Shown piece after piece: positions 60,933 through 64,000 of a stretch of 64,000 nt of DNA; positions within the stretch are counted from its first letter, which is position 1; each line of letters begins with the position of its first letter. Made by a program: the position numbers and the translations under genes. The notes beneath the pieces were generated by a model. That model saw only the letters and a program-made list of their open reading frames with translations. It was not told the origin of the DNA and ran no database searches. This DNA comes from Pseudanabaena sp. M53BS1SP1A06MG (lineage in GTDB: Bacteria > Cyanobacteriota > Cyanobacteriia > Pseudanabaenales > Pseudanabaenaceae): the NCBI GenBank assembly GCA_020404105.1, contig JADBWH010000032.1, forward strand, positions 1-64,000, given 5' to 3'.

Positions 60933-62351
60933 TTATTGTCGTACAGGCTTTTGAAGTGGATACTCATGATCATGAACACTAAACATATTTGGATTTTTTA
61001 AGATGCCAAGCTTTTCGCCGATTTCTATTGCTATAGCTGCATCTTCTTCTGTCCAATCTTTTACATTAAAATATATTGCATCTTCAGATCGGATTTCATT
61101 ATCAAATCCCGGTTCAGTAGCTATTCCGACAATATGTTGAGCATCAGGAAACTTAAGTTTCACACCAGCGCAGCAAGCCTCTAATACATATCTACGAGAT
61201 ACTCGATATTGCTCATAAGTCATCTCAGATTGCGGAAGCGTTAGAAAAACGTAATATGGTTCTTGGGGAGAGAAAGGGAACATATAACGTGTTGCACGCA
61301 TATGTTTTGGCGCGGAATCGATTAGTCCACGCAGTCCTGCCGAGAGGCTTCGCCTATGAAAACGTGGTTCTCGTGCTAAAAATCGGAGAAGAGGTTCCGT
61401 TCCTTTGACACTAGGAGCAGTAGTGAAATACTGGGTATCTTCCATTACATGCTTGCTAAATACTTCAATCAATCCATCCCAGACATAGCTGACTCTATCA
61501 GCCGCTATCTGAGCTTTTCTTTCAGGGCTTTGCTTAAAGTCCTCCCAATGACCTTCCTCAAAAACAAGATTCTGTATTTTCTTTTCACAACTAATTGGAA
61601 TAACAAAATCATGCTCACCATTCTCCTCATTTATATTTTTGAGATAGTAAGCTAGTAAATCTTCTTCTCCTGCGGCAATTACAACTGCATCAGATCTAAG
61701 GAGGCGCTCTTTTTTAGTTAAATAGGAAACGAAATCTGAAATAGTATCTACTGTACCTAAAACAATATCTAAAGATGTGTCCCCAAAAACATGTACAAAT
61801 GTACGACTTGGATCAATATCTCCAATAAACAACGGAAAACCTCCATAGTCATTTACATAATGAGCGTTACCTTTAATAGAAGTATTAATCATGAGACTAC
61901 CACTACCACCAAGTTCCTGCTGACAACGCTTAGAGTTATCATGTGCAACAACAATTAGATGAAATTTTGCCTTTGACAAATCGGGTATATCTATAGGAAA
62001 AGGTATAGTACATGAGCGATCTAAGAAAAGACGTGTTTGGCTTTGCTTAATCCATCTTTCAGCACCCCACACTTGATCTGCGGATTTTTGTATTGCTCTT
62101 TTAAACCATCGATTCCAATCAAGATCAAGTCGATCAGTATGTGGAAATTGACAATCTTTATCTGAGAAAATAATGATGTGATTCTCGAAAATTACTAGTA
62201 GATCACATACTTCTTTCCCATCAGTTCTTCCACCTGAAATTTGATCTCTATATACTCCTGAATAGCTCCAAAGCGATAAAAATGTCCGATCACAAAGAAC
62301 CTTTAAGTATCGTTCAGATTCAGTAACACCGTCTGCGCGTTTGATAGACAT
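60933..62351 (-). CDS. Unknown protein with PD-(D/E)XK-like N-terminus
   Basis: 472 residues. GKEVCDLLVIFENHIIIFSDKDC has D50 and a (S/E)xK-like SDK (63-65), as in NERD-type or restriction nuclease folds. E12 (TESERYLKVL) fits the helix before. A central region (150-260) is alpha/beta. The C-terminal half (RFHRRSLSAGLRGLIDSAPK, YMFPFSPQEPYYVFLTLPQ) contains a regular beta structure with aromatics. It stands alone between toxin-antitoxin genes. A defence role is plausible but not proven. Confidence 0.5.
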   Translation of the reverse strand: MSIKRADGVTESERYLKVLCDRTFLSLWSYSGVYRDQISGGRTDGKEVCDLLVIFENHIIIFSDKDCQFPHTDRLDLDWNRWFKRAIQKSADQVWGAERWIKQSQTRLFLDRSCTIPFPIDIPDLSKAKFHLIVVAHDNSKRCQQELGGSGSLMINTSIKGNAHYVNDYGGFPLFIGDIDPSRTFVHVFGDTSLDIVLGTVDTISDFVSYLTKKERLLRSDAVVIAAGEEDLLAYYLKNINEENGEHDFVIPISCEKKIQNLVFEEGHWEDFKQSPERKAQIAADRVSYVWDGLIEVFSKHVMEDTQYFTTAPSVKGTEPLLRFLAREPRFHRRSLSAGLRGLIDSAPKHMRATRYMFPFSPQEPYYVFLTLPQSEMTYEQYRVSRRYVLEACCAGVKLKFPDAQHIVGIATEPGFDNEIRSEDAIYFNVKDWTEEDAAIAIEIGEKLGILKNPNMFSVHDHEYPLQKPVRQ

Positions 62352-62441
62352 AAATAAATTTGGATATTTACAAGTTTAAAAAAGTGGCTATTATTTACTT
62401 CTCCTCTTAGCTTGGATAAGAATCAGAGAACATTATAAATT

Positions 62442-62789
62442 TCATAAGCCCAGACAATATTTAACCGTTGTCTCTAACTCTTCCATTTTTTCTGGAGAGA
62501 GCATTCCTACTGGCTGATCTAAAAATCGTGAAGCATCAAGCGATCGCAGTTGAAAGCACAAAAATACAGTTTCCATAGGCAATCCACTTTCTGATGGAGA
62601 AACTCTAACATTGGTAGGATAGTCTCTCGTAATATTTGCTCCTTTCGTTCCTACAACAACAGTCACGACAAGAGGAAGACGATTAATATCATCAATGGAA
62701 AGAACTAAAACAGGTCTTGTGCCACTTTGCTCTCTGCCAGCAGTCGGATTGAGATTTACAAAATAGATTTGCGATCGCAATATAGCCAT
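62442..62789 (-). CDS. MazF/PemK-type toxin
   Basis: 115 residues. SQIYFVNLNPTAGREQSGTRP with GxExxxxRP, VLVLSIDDINR and VFLCFQLRSLDASRF. It should be a sequence-specific mRNA endonuclease. The antitoxin gene ends 3 bases before it on the same strand. Confidence 0.9.
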   Translation of the reverse strand: MAILRSQIYFVNLNPTAGREQSGTRPVLVLSIDDINRLPLVVTVVVGTKGANITRDYPTNVRVSPSESGLPMETVFLCFQLRSLDASRFLDQPVGMLSPEKMEELETTVKYCLGL

Positions 62790-62792
62790 ATT

Positions 62793-63005
62793 TCAAAGCC
62801 CATCAAAATCTGTAACAGCAAACTCTTGCTGAATCTGAGAAAGCTCAGCTTGAATTTGCGGATCTTGTGCCATTGCCACTAGTTCATTTCTAATCCTAAT
62901 TTGATGCGCTATATGCTCCAAAAGCCACAATTGCTCAGCTAGATTGAGAGCATCTATAGATTTAGCAATAATCTTCAGTTCACTTGACCTTTCTCTAGTT
63001 AGCAT
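62793..63005 (-). CDS. Antitoxin of the MazF module
   Basis: 70 residues, helical with SSELKIIAKSIDALNLAEQL then an acidic C-terminus (QQEFAVTDFDGL) that may bind the toxin. Not of the AbrB type found in classical MazE. Confidence 0.7.
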   Translation of the reverse strand: MLTRERSSELKIIAKSIDALNLAEQLWLLEHIAHQIRIRNELVAMAQDPQIQAELSQIQQEFAVTDFDGL

Positions 63006-63061
63006 ATTTTTTATCCTTGCTCTATAAGATTTTCGATAAACTTAGAATTTAGTAGACGAAT

Positions 63062-63283
63062 CTAATGATCTAGCTCCGCTAAAAAGTCATCAACAGAACC
63101 ACTCTTAAATTTATCTTCCATAAATTCTTGCCTTACTTCTTGTACTTCCTGCACAATTTGATGACGTTGACGCAGTTTCAAGCGATTATGCAATACATCT
63201 AATAACGCTAACTGATCATCTAAAGACAAAGACTCGATCGCATTTAATGCTTCTTGAAAACCTGATATTTGTTGAGAGAGCAT
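63062..63283 (-). CDS. Orphan antitoxin-like protein
   Basis: 73 residues: ALNAIESLSLDDQLALLDVL, LKLRQRHQIVQEVQEVRQEF and an acidic tail. Same general layout as the MazF antitoxin upstream. No toxin follows within the 60 bases to the next gene. Confidence 0.6.
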   Translation of the reverse strand: MLSQQISGFQEALNAIESLSLDDQLALLDVLHNRLKLRQRHQIVQEVQEVRQEFMEDKFKSGSVDDFLAELDH

Positions 63284-63355
63284 ATAAGCGTTTACTACAA
63301 GTTTTGATCGCTATTGTAGCAACACCTATATGCCCTATATGTCATTTGCTGCGAT

Positions 63356-64000
63356 CTATGGCTTCTGTTCAGGGAACATACACTTATCCGAATCGCAACC
63401 CGCAGGTCCCGCCTCCATCAACTCACCCGAATCATAACGCAACAAACTTGCGTAAAAATCATCAGACTTGCGACGTTCTAGCACCTCAGCACTGAGCTTC
63501 TCATAGGTAGCCTTATCGATTGGCTCAAAGGGCAAACGAGGGAAGGTTTGTAGGTCATCAAAACGTGCCAATAGCGCCGCCGAGATATAACCCTCATCAT
63601 CACGAATCGCTTCGTAAATCTTCTTCCCTAAAGGCTCGATTTCATGCTCCCGTAACTCCAAGGTTGCGGAAGTATTATGACGGGTGTAATGCTTCTGCAC
63701 CTGCATATAGAAATCAAACTGCGCCATCACATCAAACTTACTGATGTCTACCTTATCCGCACCGTCAAGGTCAGCCCAAGACACGCTCACAGGAATCTCC
63801 ACCAGCCATTCCGTACATCTCGGATCGAAGGGATCATTCAGCAATTGTCCATTCTCATCCTTATCCGATTGCGAAGGAATGATGCTATAGCCATAGTCCA
63901 TACAAGCCCGCGCCACAGGATCTTCCTTACGGAAAGTAATCCGACGGATAAAACGCTGTGCCTTCGGTGGATGCCATCCAGGGGAAGCACCAGTAAGCAG
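63356..64000 (-). CDS. nrdJ: Class II (B12-dependent) ribonucleotide reductase, C-terminal part
   Basis: The frame continues past the right edge (LLTGASPGWHPPKAQRFIRR) and ends with GPAGCDSDKCMFPEQKP. The C-terminal CX4C pair is the redox shuttle. PFDPRCTEWLVEIPVSVSWAD is typical of the cyanobacterial adenosylcobalamin-dependent triphosphate reductase. Only about 215 residues are in the window. Confidence 0.9.
   Translation of the reverse strand: MLTGASPGWHPPKAQRFIRRITFRKEDPVARACMDYGYSIIPSQSDKDENGQLLNDPFDPRCTEWLVEIPVSVSWADLDGADKVDISKFDVMAQFDFYMQVQKHYTRHNTSATLELREHEIEPLGKKIYEAIRDDEGYISAALLARFDDLQTFPRLPFEPIDKATYEKLSAEVLERRKSDDFYASLLRYDSGELMEAGPAGCDSDKCMFPEQKP

Overview
The window is a stretch of cyanobacterial chromosome, most like a Pseudanabaena-type filamentous or thin-celled cyanobacterium. 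The HIP1 octamer GCGATCGC recurs throughout. Cyanobacterial families are present: a DUF2555-like protein, DUF3172, DUF4079, DUF3769, a PAP/fibrillin protein, a PucC-type transporter, an iron-uptake-type porin and Uma2 nucleases. The assignment comes from gene content and sequence style only.

Layout. 1-520: IS4-type transposase remnant and nested miniature elements. 0.6-6.4 kb: methyltransferase, a broken MSMEG_0570-family gene, tRNA-Ser(GCU), a MetF-like protein, CobU, Uma2 proteins. 6.57-8.05 kb: TPP riboswitch and thiC. 8.2-12.5 kb: large CBS/PAS histidine kinase with a frameshifted half receiver in front. 12.5-14.9 kb: decayed IS1-type element next to a truncated ORF, an HNH nuclease and a DEDD-type exonuclease. 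15.0-22.5 kb: the most interesting locus. A Nudix regulator of NrtR type is divergent from a PP2C phosphatase, two ADP-ribosylglycohydrolases, an atypical kinase with zinc ribbon, a nicotinamidase-like hydrolase, a small RHH protein and a vWA protein. A sigma70-type promoter there carries a dyad filling its spacer and a second matching dyad downstream. This looks like a TerY-P-like (vWA/kinase/phosphatase) switch wired to NAD/ADP-ribose metabolism.

22.8-36.9 kb: mainly housekeeping (PucC-like transporter, fibrillin, bL36, MraY/WecA-type transferase, pyrE, TPM protein, RppA/RppB-like two-component pair, HtrA protease). 36.9-37.9 kb: AT-rich intergenic region with 11 DnaA-box-like nonamers, four of them at exactly 21-bp steps, directly before dnaN: a strong oriC candidate. 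Genes mostly point away from it on both sides. 39-43 kb: DUF3769/LptD-like protein, msrB, sodB.

43.4-58.7 kb: a dispersed zinc (Zur-type) regulon with four ATAATGATTATCAT-type boxes. They lie before a Zn/Mn ABC ATPase/permease and a COG0523 GTPase pair, before an FAD oxidoreductase, before a CobW-like protein with two altered-site metallophosphoesterases, and before a porin that is now a pseudogene. Two accessory inserts sit inside this region: a MerR-like regulator with a DNA methylase and a PD-(D/E)XK-like protein (46.8-51.5 kb), and a TIGR04255-family three-gene cassette (53.0-54.6 kb).

58.7-63.3 kb: a toxin-antitoxin graveyard (truncated ParE and PIN toxins, an intact-looking RelE pair, MazF, orphan antitoxins, deletion scars) with a PD-(D/E)XK-like unknown in the middle. 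The right edge cuts a class II ribonucleotide reductase gene. At least six families of miniature hairpin elements are scattered in the intergenic gaps. Several are nested in one another and a few have perfect 8-bp target duplications.
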